From CAWFQB01 sp965277875 (GTDB lineage: Bacteria > Armatimonadota > Chthonomonadetes > Chthonomonadales > Chthonomonadaceae), in assembly GCA_965277875.1 (NCBI GenBank), contig CBDIDV010000002.1, positions 744,001 through 808,000 on the forward strand: 64,000 nucleotides of DNA. The letters are read 5' to 3'. The position numbers were made by a program, and so were the translations under genes. Of the stretch, positions 8,976-17,539 are shown piece after piece. Under the pieces are notes generated by a model that worked only from the letters and a program-made list of their open reading frames with translations, ran no database searches and was not told where the DNA came from. How positions within the stretch are numbered: position 1 is the first letter of the stretch; each line of letters starts with the position of its first letter.

Positions 8976-9530
8976 ATGGAACGCAGCGACATAGAACTGA
9001 TGCTGTGCGCGCAGGACGGCGACATACACGCGTTCGCCCTGCTGACGCAGCGGTATCGCGCGCCCCTGCGCCGGTTCTTTGCTTCCCTCCTCCTGGATGC
9101 GGGCGGCGCGGACGACTGCGTACAGGAAACATTTCTGAGGTTATGGCTGCTCCGGCGAGAGTACGCGCCTGCCGGAAGGTTCTCTACGTACCTGTTCCAA
9201 CTGGGCAAAAACCACCTGCTTAATCAGCAGCGCAAGCTGCGTTCGCAGGCCGCGCATCGGGCAGATGAAGACGCCGTCGAGATCACAGCCTCGGAGGACG
9301 AGCAGCCGGAACAGTGCGTGATACGCCGGGAACGGCAGGCGCGTGTGCGGCAGGCCGTGGCGATTCTGCCGCCGCATCTGCGCGTCGTCGTAGAACTATG
9401 CCATGCCCGTCGGCACACGTATCAGGAGATCGCGCAGCAACTGCAAATCCCGGTCGGCACGGTCAAATCGCGCATGTTCGAGGCCCATAAACGCCTGCGG
9501 CAGACCTTGCAGGAAGATAATAACCTATAA
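8976..9530 (+). CDS. ECF-type RNA polymerase sigma factor
   Basis: A 184-residue sigma factor with the two ECF core regions. Region 2 contains DAGGADDCVQETFLRLWLLR and a -10-melting stretch (FSTYLFQLGKNHLLNQQRK). Region 4 is VRQAVAILPPHLRVVVELCH followed by the helix-turn-helix YQEIAQQLQIPVGTVKSRM. I chose the ATG at 8976 because GGAGG stands five bases before it; the frame is open further upstream to 8877 without family likeness. It is followed at 18 bases by a small unknown gene and then by a GspE-like gene whose first 45 residues resemble an anti-sigma segment, so the three may form one regulatory unit. Confidence 0.9.
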   Translation: MERSDIELMLCAQDGDIHAFALLTQRYRAPLRRFFASLLLDAGGADDCVQETFLRLWLLRREYAPAGRFSTYLFQLGKNHLLNQQRKLRSQAAHRADEDAVEITASEDEQPEQCVIRRERQARVRQAVAILPPHLRVVVELCHARRHTYQEIAQQLQIPVGTVKSRMFEAHKRLRQTLQEDNNL

Positions 9531-9548
9531 CGAAAACGAGGACACAGC

Positions 9549-9872
9549 ATGACGCCACAGGAAACATTGCAGGAAAGCAGAGCGCAGTTTGAAACCCTGC
9601 TGCACGAGTACATGGATCGGCTGCTGCATACCACAATAGACGAAATGGAAAGACAGACGGCAAGCCCCCAGGCGCGGCAGGCGTGGATGCAGCCCCTGCT
9701 CGCGCTAAGGGACGCCAGGGACGCGTATCGGCAGGCGCTGGGGGACGCCGCGCCTTATGTAACGCAGGAGGTGAGCGAGGACTACATCAGGGCGGCGCGC
9801 GAACTGCCCGCGCAGATGACGTTTTTGCTGTCCACGCTGTCTGCGTACCGGCAGCGCAAAACCGACGTATAA
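9549..9872 (+). CDS. Conserved-looking small helical protein, function unknown
   Basis: A 107-residue, Gln/Glu/Arg-rich protein that reads as mostly alpha-helical, with no signal peptide, no transmembrane segment and no cysteine. I do not recognise a family. The only argument for reality is position and composition: it starts 18 bases after the sigma factor stop and ends 29 bases before the next start, and its codon use is like its neighbours. A second frame overlaps it (open from 9683), but that is only the upstream extension of the next gene. Confidence 0.6.
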   Translation: MTPQETLQESRAQFETLLHEYMDRLLHTTIDEMERQTASPQARQAWMQPLLALRDARDAYRQALGDAAPYVTQEVSEDYIRAARELPAQMTFLLSTLSAYRQRKTDV

Positions 9873-9901
9873 CCGGGCGAAGTCCGCAAAGGATCAAAAA
9901 T

Positions 9902-11299
9902 ATGGACTACCAGGAACGGGCGATTGCCTATCTGCGCGGCGAAATGAACGCCAGGGAACGCGCGCTATTTGAGGACGAACTAACGCGTTCCGAAGCCCTG
10001 CGCGCCGAACTGCAAATGGCCCGCGCTCTGCTGGACATGCTCGACGAGTCCAGCGAACACGCCATAATCGCCACGGTCAACGCCCATGTTCAGCAGGCCA
10101 TCAATGAGCGGGCCAGCGATATTCATATCGTGCCGGGCGGCCGAGAGGGGGCGACGCAGATTTTATACCGCGTGGACGGCCTGCTGCGCGAAGCCGCGCG
10201 ACTGCCCGCCGAACAGCATCACGCCCTGGTGGACAGGTGGAAAGTGATGACGACGGGCATGAGCCTGCGCGAGCGGCATAGCGCGCAGGAGGCGCGCATG
10301 GTCTTTCACGCCGAACAGGGCAAATTCGATCTGCACGTCAGCATTCTGCCGACCGTGACGGGGGAGCGCGTTACGATTCGCATTCGGGACAGGGCGCGGG
10401 AACTGCCCGCGCTGGACGCGCTGGGCATGGACGCGCGCACCTTAGCGACCGTCAAGCGGCTTGTGGAGCGCCCGCGCGGCTGTGTTGTGCTGGCCGCGAC
10501 CACGGGCAGCGGCAGGAATATGTTCGCCTACGCCGTGCTGCGCTATCTGCAAACCTTCGGCGCGGGACTTACCAATATCATGACCGTGGAAGACCCGGTG
10601 GAATATCGGCTGGAAGGCGTTTCGCAGACCGCCGTGAACCGACGCGCCGGCCTGACGTATCCGAACGCGCTGCGAAGCGTACTGCGTTCCGACCCCGATG
10701 TCGTCTATGTGGGGGAAACGCCCGACGCCGAAACCGCGCAGGCGTGCTTTGAACTGGCGGCTTCCGGGCATCTTGCCCTGTCCTCGCTGCGTATGGGCAG
10801 CGCGATCCAGACCGTGCAGCAGCTGCGCGACATGGGCATGGAAAACCATGTGCTGGCCTCCAATCTGGCCGGGGGCGTGGGCCTGCGCCCTCCGATTCGC
10901 CGCGTGTGTCCGGCCTGCGCCGCGCCCTATGAACCCGCGCGCGCCAGTCTGGCCCGCGCCGGTCTGTCCGTGGTCGAGGACGGCCCGTTCCGGCGCGGAA
11001 CCGGCTGCGCCGAGTGCGGCAACAAGGGGCATAAAGGCGGGGTGAGCCTGTTTGAAGCATGGGAAGCGACCCCGGCCCTGCGCGCCCTGATCGCCGACGG
11101 CGCCGACATGGACACGCTCTGGAACGAGAGTTTCGGACGAACCGGCGGGTCGCTGTGGGACGATGCCCGCGCCAAAATTCGCCAGGGCGTCCTGACCGTG
11201 GAAGACGCGGCCTCGGTCTTGTCCGACTATCCGCACCCACGACGTGACAGCCGCGCCACCCATACCATGCCCGACATAATTGACCTGTCGGAGCTATAA
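9902..11299 (+). CDS. GspE/PilB-like ATPase homologue with degenerate Walker A and anti-sigma-like head
   Basis: The 465-residue product is related to type II secretion/type IV pilus ATPases: ASDIHIVP at 71-78, Asp box TVEDPVEY at 228-235, Walker B zone LRSDPDVVYVGETPDAETA at 261-279 and a C-terminal four-cysteine zinc motif (CPAC...CAEC). Three catalytic features are lost. The P-loop at 199-206 reads ATTGSGRN, with Arg and Asn in place of Lys and Thr/Ser, the family arginine finger motif GEIRD reads GETPD, and the His box reads SSLRMGSA without histidine. The first 45 residues (AIAYLRGEMNARERALFEDE...ALRAEL) resemble the head of anti-sigma factors but lack zinc ligands. Start ATG at 9902. 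It probably does not hydrolyse ATP normally; a regulatory role with the upstream sigma factor is an inference. Confidence 0.8.
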   Translation: MDYQERAIAYLRGEMNARERALFEDELTRSEALRAELQMARALLDMLDESSEHAIIATVNAHVQQAINERASDIHIVPGGREGATQILYRVDGLLREAARLPAEQHHALVDRWKVMTTGMSLRERHSAQEARMVFHAEQGKFDLHVSILPTVTGERVTIRIRDRARELPALDALGMDARTLATVKRLVERPRGCVVLAATTGSGRNMFAYAVLRYLQTFGAGLTNIMTVEDPVEYRLEGVSQTAVNRRAGLTYPNALRSVLRSDPDVVYVGETPDAETAQACFELAASGHLALSSLRMGSAIQTVQQLRDMGMENHVLASNLAGGVGLRPPIRRVCPACAAPYEPARASLARAGLSVVEDGPFRRGTGCAECGNKGHKGGVSLFEAWEATPALRALIADGADMDTLWNESFGRTGGSLWDDARAKIRQGVLTVEDAASVLSDYPHPRRDSRATHTMPDIIDLSEL

Positions 11300-11303
11300 A
11301 ACT

Positions 11304-11480
11304 GCGAAACACGCCAAACAAACGAAAAAGAACAAAATACAAAGAGAACAAAGCCAATCCAAAGACAGGATTAACAAGATTTTCAGGATGAACAGGATTT
11401 CTTTTGAGCAGCCTGAACAGATTTGGGCATCAAGAGTATCTATCCCCTTTGTACCCTTTTCGTTTGGTTGGCGTGTTTCG
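11304..11480. repeat. Fold-back element B with 25-bp inverted arms
   Basis: GCGAAACACGCCAAACAAAC and the next bases at 11304-11328 are repeated in reverse complement at 11456-11480 with one mismatch. The loop contains two near-copies of an AGGATTAACAAGATT / AGGATGAACAGGATT word (about 11367-11399), a type of word often seen dispersed in GC-rich environmental genomes. The element fills the gap before the Clp-N gene. Confidence 0.7.
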
Positions 11481-11517
11481 CGGTGACTAAGCCTATTTTG
11501 TACAAGGAGAGTGAAGT

Positions 11518-12417
11518 ATGTGGCAGCGATTTACCGAGCGGGCGCGACGGATTGTGTTCTTTGCGCAGGAAGAGGCGGCGCAGTTGGGCGAGAACTATGT
11601 CTCTACGGAACACCTGTTGCTGGGAATAATACGCGAACAGGATAACTTTGCCGTGAGGATACTGACCCGTCTTGGCATTCGCATGGCGGACGTGCGGGAG
11701 GCTGTTCTCAGCCATCTTACTGTTGGGGCGAGCATTTCAGGACAGGATATGCAGCTTACGCCGCGCGCCAAGAAGGTAATCGACATTACCTATCTCGAAG
11801 CGAAAGCCCTGGATTGCAATTACATCGGAACCGAGCATCTGCTGCTGGGCCTGCTGGTGGAAGAAGAGGGGCTGGCAGGGCGCGTACTGCGAGATATGGG
11901 CGTTCAACTGGAAGCCGTCCGCGCTGTGGTAAATGAACTGTCGGCAGCGCACGACGAGGGCCGTCCCAAAGACCAGTCCCCCCTGCCTGACATCAAGCAG
12001 ACGCTGGAACGGCTGAAGGAAACGTTTGCAGGCAGGGCAGAGGAGGCGCATAACACGCCCGCCGCGTCCGGCGAGCAGGCAGGCGGCAAACCGGCTGTGA
12101 AACGGGGTGACATCGGCGTGTTGAGGGCCACGCCGGAACGCCCGCAAATCGAATTTGTCGTGGCCGAAGCCGACCTTGCGGAGTTTGCGGACGTGATGAA
12201 TATACGAGACGAGTACGCGTATCGCGACATGGTCGGGGCGGGCAAGATCGTCCTGCTGGACGCGGGAACATCCGCCAAATACCTGCGCGCGGGCGAACAT
12301 GGCTGCTGGTACGTGCGGCTTCTGGACGGGGCGCGAGCCGGAGAAACAGGCTACGTGCGGCGAGACACCTTGCAGGACGCCCGCCCGGACGACCGCCCGT
12401 TTCCGCCGCCGGTTTAG
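11518..12417 (+). CDS. Clp N-terminal domain protein without AAA+ modules, SH3-like tail
   Basis: Residues 1-150 hold the two Clp N repeats found at the head of ClpC/ClpA (WQRFTERARRIVFFAQEEAA...STEHLLLGII and LTPRAKKVIDITYLEA...GTEHLLLGLL). After a linker of about 60 residues, the C terminus (about 255-290) reads like an SH3-type fold (YLRAGEHGCWYVRLLDG...GETGYVRRDTL). There is no ATPase domain, so this is a free-standing adaptor or substrate-binding protein rather than an unfoldase. AAGGAG lies eight bases before the ATG. It is alone on its strand between two fold-back repeats. Confidence 0.85.
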   Translation: MWQRFTERARRIVFFAQEEAAQLGENYVSTEHLLLGIIREQDNFAVRILTRLGIRMADVREAVLSHLTVGASISGQDMQLTPRAKKVIDITYLEAKALDCNYIGTEHLLLGLLVEEEGLAGRVLRDMGVQLEAVRAVVNELSAAHDEGRPKDQSPLPDIKQTLERLKETFAGRAEEAHNTPAASGEQAGGKPAVKRGDIGVLRATPERPQIEFVVAEADLAEFADVMNIRDEYAYRDMVGAGKIVLLDAGTSAKYLRAGEHGCWYVRLLDGARAGETGYVRRDTLQDARPDDRPFPPPV

Positions 12418-12430
12418 AGTGGGAGAAGCG

Positions 12431-12565
12431 GGTACAGGGAACGTACCCGTCTTGGAGGCTTCGCCAAACGTCCTTCGGACGTGGATACAATCCCGGTTTA
12501 AGCATCGCGTCCGTGAGGACGCTTGGCGGCGCAGCCGCCTCCGAGCCGGGTACGTTCCCTGTACC
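12431..12565. repeat. Fold-back element E, full copy
   Basis: The outer 19 bp GGTACAGGGAACGTACCCG (12431-12449) are perfectly inverted at 12547-12565. Inner parts pair less well: GGAGGCTTCGCCAAACGTCC against the complement of GGACGCTTGGCGGCGCAGCC plus CGCCTCC. Smaller palindromes such as CGTCCTTCGGACG lie inside. A half copy of the same family is found at 21445-21505. It separates the convergent Clp-N and GAF genes. Confidence 0.8.
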
Positions 12566-12584
12566 TGGCCCTCACCATCTCAAT

Positions 12585-14732
12585 CTACACTGCTTCCATC
12601 GCGATCTTTTCGCTCAGGCGGGCGCGGCGGGTGAAGGTGGACAGTAGCTGAACCTCTTCCTGGGTAAAAGCGCGGCGTTCCTGCGTGTAGATCTCCACGA
12701 CCCCGACTGTCTGCCGCCCGGATTTGAGGGGAACGGCCAGGTACGAGGCCAGACGGTCGCGGTTGAGCCAGGCGTGATAGCGGCTGCGCGGATCGTCTTC
12801 GAGGGCGGGGATTACGAGGGACTGGCCCCGCTTGGCGACCCACCCGCCCAGGCCCATGCCGGTCGGGATACTGGCGTCCGGCGGAACCGATTGGCGGAAG
12901 TGGCTTGTCACCTGCAGGCGCAGGCCGTCCGGCGTCAGGCGATAGATGGCGCAGCGGTCGGCGCGCATGATCTCGACGGCAAGATCGGCCAGAAGCTGCG
13001 GCAGGTCCTGCTCGTCCAGTGCGCTGCCGATGGCGTGGGCCACGCGCCGAAAATAACGGCGCATCTCGTGCGACTTGGAACGCGCATCCTGATACAGCAT
13101 GGCGTTGACGACCGCGAACGCGGCCTGGTTCGCGATGGTATACAGCAGTTCCATTTCGGCGACCGTAAACAATCGCCGCTTGCCGCTCATGGCGTGGATC
13201 ACGCCGATCACGTCCTCGCCGACGTGCATCGGCACGCACAGGGTCGAGGCCACGTCCGCCTGGTCAATCGGCGCGCTGCGGTTGCGGGCATCGGCGGCCA
13301 CGTCGGACACGGCCTGTGGCGTCTGCCACTCGTACACCCAGCCCGCGATGCCCTCGCCGATGCGGGGGCGGATCGCGCCGAACGCGGCCTCGTCTACGTG
13401 CCGCGAAAGGCGCGTGACAAGCCGTTCCTCGGTTTTGTCATACAATAACAGCGCGAACTTATCCACCTTGAGCAGGTTCAGGACGCTGTCGGCAACAAAG
13501 TTAAGGACGCGATCCAGGTGCAGGGTGGCGTTGACGTGCTGCGAAAGGTCGTACAGGGCGGCGGCTTCCTCGGCCTGCCGCTGCGCGTCCTCGTACAGCC
13601 ACGCGTTTTCAATCGCGATGCCCGCCTGCATTCCCACGGCAGACAGCAGTTTCAGGTCGTCGCGATGATAGGCGCGGCGCTGCAGGCTTGTCACCATAAT
13701 AAGGCCATGCGTTTCGTCGCGGCTGCGGATGGGGGCGATCATGGCCGACAGGCTGCGGGCGCGTTCGGACAGGTCTTCAAAATCGGGTTCTACATCGGTG
13801 TCTGAGATCAGGCGCGGCGTACCCGTAGCCAGCACATTCGCGTGTGGCCCGGCCTCGACGCTTAACTGTACGTCCCGTTCTTCATCGGTCAGGCCGTTCT
13901 CCGCCACGATAAACAGATGGGTGCGCTCGTCGTTCAGCAAAAACAGCATGGCGGCATGGTGTTCCAGATGGGTGCAGATGGCGGCGAGAACGCTGTCCAG
14001 CACCTCCTGCACGTTCAGGCTGCCGGCCACGGTGCGGGCCGCGTCGTACAGCACGGCCAGTTCGCGCGACTGTTCGCGCGCCAGCCGGGACGTGTATTCC
14101 ACGCTGCGCGACAGGGCGGCAAAGTCGGCGAGCAGGGTCAGAACATCCAGGTCGTCCTGATCAAAACCGGAGGCCGGAGAGGAAGAAACAGCGGGCGATG
14201 CGGCGGACGGATCGCTGTTCTTGTTGAGCGCGGAAAGTGTGCCGACGATGCGCCCCTCGTGGATAAGCGGAACTACGGCCCCGCTGCGCGTGCCGGCCTG
14301 CGCGTCGGCGGGCGAGGCGTCTACAAGCAGGGGCGTGAGCGGGGCGGGAGGGGCATCCCCGCTGCGGCGTTCGGGACGCCGTACAAGCGATGCGGGGAGG
14401 CTTTCGTTCACCAGGGTAAACAAATCCCCCGCTTCCGAGGACAGGCGCGTGTCGAGAAGTACAGGGCGTCCCGTCGCCACGGCCTGCTCGGAGAGCGAGT
14501 CGCTCAGGCGGATACGCAGGCCCACGATCTGCTCGGCGTTCTCGCCGGCCACGGCCACAAAGTCCAGCATCTCGCGGCCCTCGGCCAGCAGGCACAGGGC
14601 CGCGCTGGACGCGTCCGTCAGGCGGCGGGCTTCCTCCACGACGATCTGCTGCACATCTCCGACAGGCAGGGGCGCGGCGAGCGCTTCAGTCAATCGGCGC
14701 ATGGCGGCGCGCTGCTGTGCCGCTTTATTCAT
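12585..14732 (-). CDS. Multi-GAF domain sensor protein
   Basis: A soluble 715-residue protein made of about four GAF domains (roughly residues 20-165, 230-385, 395-545 and 560-705). Typical GAF phrases recur: GLRIRLSDSLSEQAVATGRP, AIENAWLYEDA, RIGEGIAGWVYEWQTPQAVS, STLCVPMHVGEDVIGVI, GLGGWVAKRGQSLVIPAL and YLAVPLKSGRQTVGVVEIYT. There is no histidine kinase, cyclase or PP2C output domain after the last GAF, so the protein must act through partners. A Ser/Pro/Ala-rich linker near 180-195 separates the first two GAFs. It ends close to repeat E and starts 20 bases after the SUKH-TPR gene, so the two are likely co-transcribed. Confidence 0.85.
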   Translation of the reverse strand: MNKAAQQRAAMRRLTEALAAPLPVGDVQQIVVEEARRLTDASSAALCLLAEGREMLDFVAVAGENAEQIVGLRIRLSDSLSEQAVATGRPVLLDTRLSSEAGDLFTLVNESLPASLVRRPERRSGDAPPAPLTPLLVDASPADAQAGTRSGAVVPLIHEGRIVGTLSALNKNSDPSAASPAVSSSPASGFDQDDLDVLTLLADFAALSRSVEYTSRLAREQSRELAVLYDAARTVAGSLNVQEVLDSVLAAICTHLEHHAAMLFLLNDERTHLFIVAENGLTDEERDVQLSVEAGPHANVLATGTPRLISDTDVEPDFEDLSERARSLSAMIAPIRSRDETHGLIMVTSLQRRAYHRDDLKLLSAVGMQAGIAIENAWLYEDAQRQAEEAAALYDLSQHVNATLHLDRVLNFVADSVLNLLKVDKFALLLYDKTEERLVTRLSRHVDEAAFGAIRPRIGEGIAGWVYEWQTPQAVSDVAADARNRSAPIDQADVASTLCVPMHVGEDVIGVIHAMSGKRRLFTVAEMELLYTIANQAAFAVVNAMLYQDARSKSHEMRRYFRRVAHAIGSALDEQDLPQLLADLAVEIMRADRCAIYRLTPDGLRLQVTSHFRQSVPPDASIPTGMGLGGWVAKRGQSLVIPALEDDPRSRYHAWLNRDRLASYLAVPLKSGRQTVGVVEIYTQERRAFTQEEVQLLSTFTRRARLSEKIAMEAV

Positions 14733-14751
14733 AAACGCTCCCCTTTTTGTT

Positions 14752-15879
14752 TTAAACTGTCGGGCGGGGCAGGGCGCGGTCGTGGCGCGCGAGGGCCGCG
14801 TCGCGCTGGCGCCCGCCGCGCTGATACAGGGCGATCAGAGCGTCGTACAGGCGATCCGGCTGCCGTCCGCGTTCGCCGCCGCACAGGGACAGGGCGTTGA
14901 GGTATTCCCGTTCCGCGCCGCGCGCGTCGTTCTGGGCAAGAAGAACATCCCCCAACGCCTCGCGAACGTCGGGGTCGTAGGGGTCGTCATGCACCAGGAC
15001 GCGCCATAGCGGCTGCGCTTTCAGGGAGGCGGGCGCGGCATCGGCGTACTGCGCCAGGGCGTCGGCGGCGACCTCATAAATGTCGGCTTCGGGATGGTCG
15101 GCCCCCAGATCCCATTCCCAGGTGCGGGTACACATCGGCAGCAGGCATTGCGCGACCGTCCACCAGCTTTCCACGGCCCGCGCATAACTGCGCCGCTCGC
15201 GGTATACGTCGGCCATGAGATACGCGGGATCGCCGAACCACGGCGCGGCCTCGCTTGCGCGGCAGAAGAAATCCAGGGCGCGTTCCTCGTCGCCGCGCGC
15301 CCGTCGCGCACAGCCCAGATGAGACAGGCTTACGGCGTCCTGCGAGTCCAGCACAACAAGCCGCTCGTGCAGTTCGGCGTTGTTGCGGGGCATCGCGCCG
15401 AACAGCAGTTCTACGGGCAGATCGAAAAGCCTGGCCCATTCGCGCTGCTCGCCCTGTTCCTGCCAGTCGCCCGCTTGCTCCGTCGTCTGCTCGTCGGTCT
15501 CGTAGCGTCCCATGAGAACGCAGTAGCGCAGAAAAGCGTTGAAATCCGACGCGATAGGGCGCAGATACATCTCGTCTTCGTCCCAATACAGGACAGGCCA
15601 GCGTCCGAGCATGGTTTCGGGCGTGACGTAAAAGCCATATGTGCCGCCGTCCCCGACCGCGCGCCCGAACGGGAGGTACTGCGGCAGCAGGCCGAAGTCG
15701 CGCCCCGCGCCTTTAGCGATAGCGTCGAGGGCAAAGAACTCGCACGGCGCAAGAAAGGGATGGGCGTCGTGCGTGTATAATTTGCGAAACGCGCCGGGCG
15801 GGCGGGCCTGCCAGAACGCTTCCACGGCGCGCAGGCCCCCGGCAGCCTGATCCTGATTACGATTTTCACTCTGACTCAT
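14752..15879 (-). CDS. SMI1/KNR4 (SUKH)-like protein with TPR repeats
   Basis: The first 140 residues look like a SUKH domain: FLAPCEFFALDAIAKGAGRD, FGRAVGDGGTYGFYV, GRWPVLYWDEDE and a final SDFNAFLRYCVLMG. Residues 170-370 read as tetratricopeptide-type helices (VSLSHLGCARRARGDEERAL, DVREALGDVLLAQNDARGAE). No signal peptide or membrane segment is seen. SUKH proteins are known as immunity partners of contact-dependent toxins and also as general scaffolds; no toxin gene is visible here, so the scaffold reading is safer. It lies just upstream of the GAF protein on the same strand. Confidence 0.65.
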   Translation of the reverse strand: MSQSENRNQDQAAGGLRAVEAFWQARPPGAFRKLYTHDAHPFLAPCEFFALDAIAKGAGRDFGLLPQYLPFGRAVGDGGTYGFYVTPETMLGRWPVLYWDEDEMYLRPIASDFNAFLRYCVLMGRYETDEQTTEQAGDWQEQGEQREWARLFDLPVELLFGAMPRNNAELHERLVVLDSQDAVSLSHLGCARRARGDEERALDFFCRASEAAPWFGDPAYLMADVYRERRSYARAVESWWTVAQCLLPMCTRTWEWDLGADHPEADIYEVAADALAQYADAAPASLKAQPLWRVLVHDDPYDPDVREALGDVLLAQNDARGAEREYLNALSLCGGERGRQPDRLYDALIALYQRGGRQRDAALARHDRALPRPTV

Positions 15880-15931
15880 CGTGTAAATTCATCCGAAACA
15901 TCGAACACAAAGTAAAGGGTGAAAAAGGGGG

Positions 15932-16867
15932 TTAATTTGTTTTCGCACCGTCGGCGGGCGCGATGCGAATGATTTTGTCGGGATCGTGCGTAGGCTTGTC
16001 CAATGGTTCGCCGGTATGAACGTCGGCGGCGTCGGGCAGGGCGGGCTTGCCCGCTTCGATCCAGGCAGAGTACCACAGCGAGGACAAGTCCTGCCCGCCC
16101 TCTTCCAGTCGGCGCACCGCAATGGAACGGGCCTTGCTGCCGAAAGCGGTGTAGTAAGCGTCGCCGTACTCTGAATCTGTCGCCGCTGCGGCCTTGTCCG
16201 CGTCCAATACAGGATGCGTTAATTCCAGACTTGTATGCGCCCAGTCGAACGCGGTCTTGACGGGGTTGGCGATGCGCTCGGCGTGGCGGACCTTCAAGTC
16301 CTCGAACTTGATCTGCTTTTCGACCATCACGCTTTCAAAGCGGGCGTGAACGCCTTTTTGCCCGGTCAGTTGCCCGTCGTAATTGGCGGCGGCATGGAAG
16401 GGAACATGAACATCACCGGCATAGTGACCGAGAAACGTGGAGATTTCCACGATGTCATGGGCGTTTTTGGCTTTGAACGCGCGGACGAGCTTACCGTAAT
16501 ACTGCCCGATACGCCACGGCACGACGCCGTTCTTGTCCACCTCGGCCTTGCCGTACAGACCGCAGGCCAGCCAGTAATCCTGCGGAAAATGATTGGCGAC
16601 GTCCTCGCCGAACGTGTCCATGTCAATAAAGTGATTGGGCGCTTCGCTGCGGTCAGTGCCGCGCCACTGGTCGGGATCGGAGGAGTGCTGTATGATCCAC
16701 GCGCTGTTCGCCTGATACAGCGGCTGCATCTCGGCGGGTAGGTCCAGAATGGCGAGATGATTGATGTAGCGATGCCCCGTCGCGCCCCACGCCCCGGCTA
16801 TGCGGGGAAGCAGCGTTAGGGCGAGCAGGGACAGGCAGGCGGCAGGGCCGTATAAAGATCGTTTCAA
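15932..16867 (-). CDS. Exported S1/P1 nuclease / zinc phospholipase C-like hydrolase
   Basis: After an N-terminal signal peptide ending in AGAWG, the mature protein begins WGATGHRYINHLA, as in S1/P1 nucleases and zinc-dependent phospholipase C, where the new N-terminal Trp and the His bind zinc. Further metal-ligand-like motifs are SSDPDQWRG, NHFIDMD and FLGHYAGDVHVPFHAAANYDG. This is good evidence for a tri-zinc phosphoesterase fold, but whether it cuts nucleic acid or phospholipid cannot be said. I prefer the TTG at 16867, which has AAGGAA about eight bases upstream and puts the signal peptide at the very start. An ATG at 16942 would add 25 residues of unlikely sequence. Confidence 0.75.
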   Translation of the reverse strand: MKRSLYGPAACLSLLALTLLPRIAGAWGATGHRYINHLAILDLPAEMQPLYQANSAWIIQHSSDPDQWRGTDRSEAPNHFIDMDTFGEDVANHFPQDYWLACGLYGKAEVDKNGVVPWRIGQYYGKLVRAFKAKNAHDIVEISTFLGHYAGDVHVPFHAAANYDGQLTGQKGVHARFESVMVEKQIKFEDLKVRHAERIANPVKTAFDWAHTSLELTHPVLDADKAAAATDSEYGDAYYTAFGSKARSIAVRRLEEGGQDLSSLWYSAWIEAGKPALPDAADVHTGEPLDKPTHDPDKIIRIAPADGAKTN

Positions 16868-17175
16868 AACGGGTTTCCTTACTTTTGGGCGCTTAGAAGG
16901 TGTCGTGTCAAACAGGGCGAACCATAACAAATCATACCTCATTGCTGTCTGTTTCGACTATTGCCGCAACCGTGAAATTACAGGAGGCAGGGCATTCGAG
17001 GCGCGAAGCGGAGGCATGCCGCATTTTGGAAACATAATCGTAAGGTGATGCGTCTGAACTGCGCTGCATCAGGAGTACAGCCGCAGTATGTTCCTGACAC
17101 ATATGCCTAACATAGAGGGCTGCACAAGTTAATCAAGACAGTCCGCCCGACAGGATTTGATGGAGAAAAGCCGCG

Positions 17176-17439
17176 ATGCCGATATACGAACATTTCCAGC
17201 AGGCCAAGAAAGCCGAATCGCTGCCCGAAAGCGAAAAAGTGGGCGCATGTATCACCTGCAAGTGGTGGAACGCGGATGCGCCGCGCCCCCGCGCCAACGT
17301 AAACCAAATCGCCGTCTGCATTTACCCGCAGCTTAAAGAATACGCCCTGCTTGTCAGCGGGTCGAGCGGCTGTAACAAGTGGCAGGAACACCCGGACGCC
17401 GGCGCGGAGGCCAAGCAGTACGCGGAACAGGGGCAGTAA
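17176..17439 (+). CDS. Small cysteine-containing protein, function unknown
   Basis: An 87-residue hydrophilic protein with four cysteines: CITCKWWN near 25-32, Cys48 and Cys66 (SSGCNKW). The spacing allows one metal site or an iron-sulfur cluster, similar in feel to small high-potential iron-sulfur or zinc proteins, but I recognise no family. GGAG stands about nine bases before the ATG, and a strong terminator follows 38 bases after the stop, so it is probably a monocistronic gene. Confidence 0.7.
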   Translation: MPIYEHFQQAKKAESLPESEKVGACITCKWWNADAPRPRANVNQIAVCIYPQLKEYALLVSGSSGCNKWQEHPDAGAEAKQYAEQGQ

Positions 17440-17476
17440 ACTCTGGCGCTGCATAGATCGAATGCAGGCAGGAAAA

Positions 17477-17520
17477 CAGCCGGAACAGACGCTTTGTAAG
17501 TAACTGTTCCGGCTGGTTTT
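17477..17520 (+). terminator. Rho-independent terminator
   Basis: A perfect 12-bp stem CAGCCGGAACAG / CTGTTCCGGCTG (17477-17488 and 17504-17515) with a 15-base loop is followed by GTTTT. It ends the small cysteine gene. Confidence 0.85.
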
Positions 17521-17539
17521 GGTATCGTATTATAAACTG

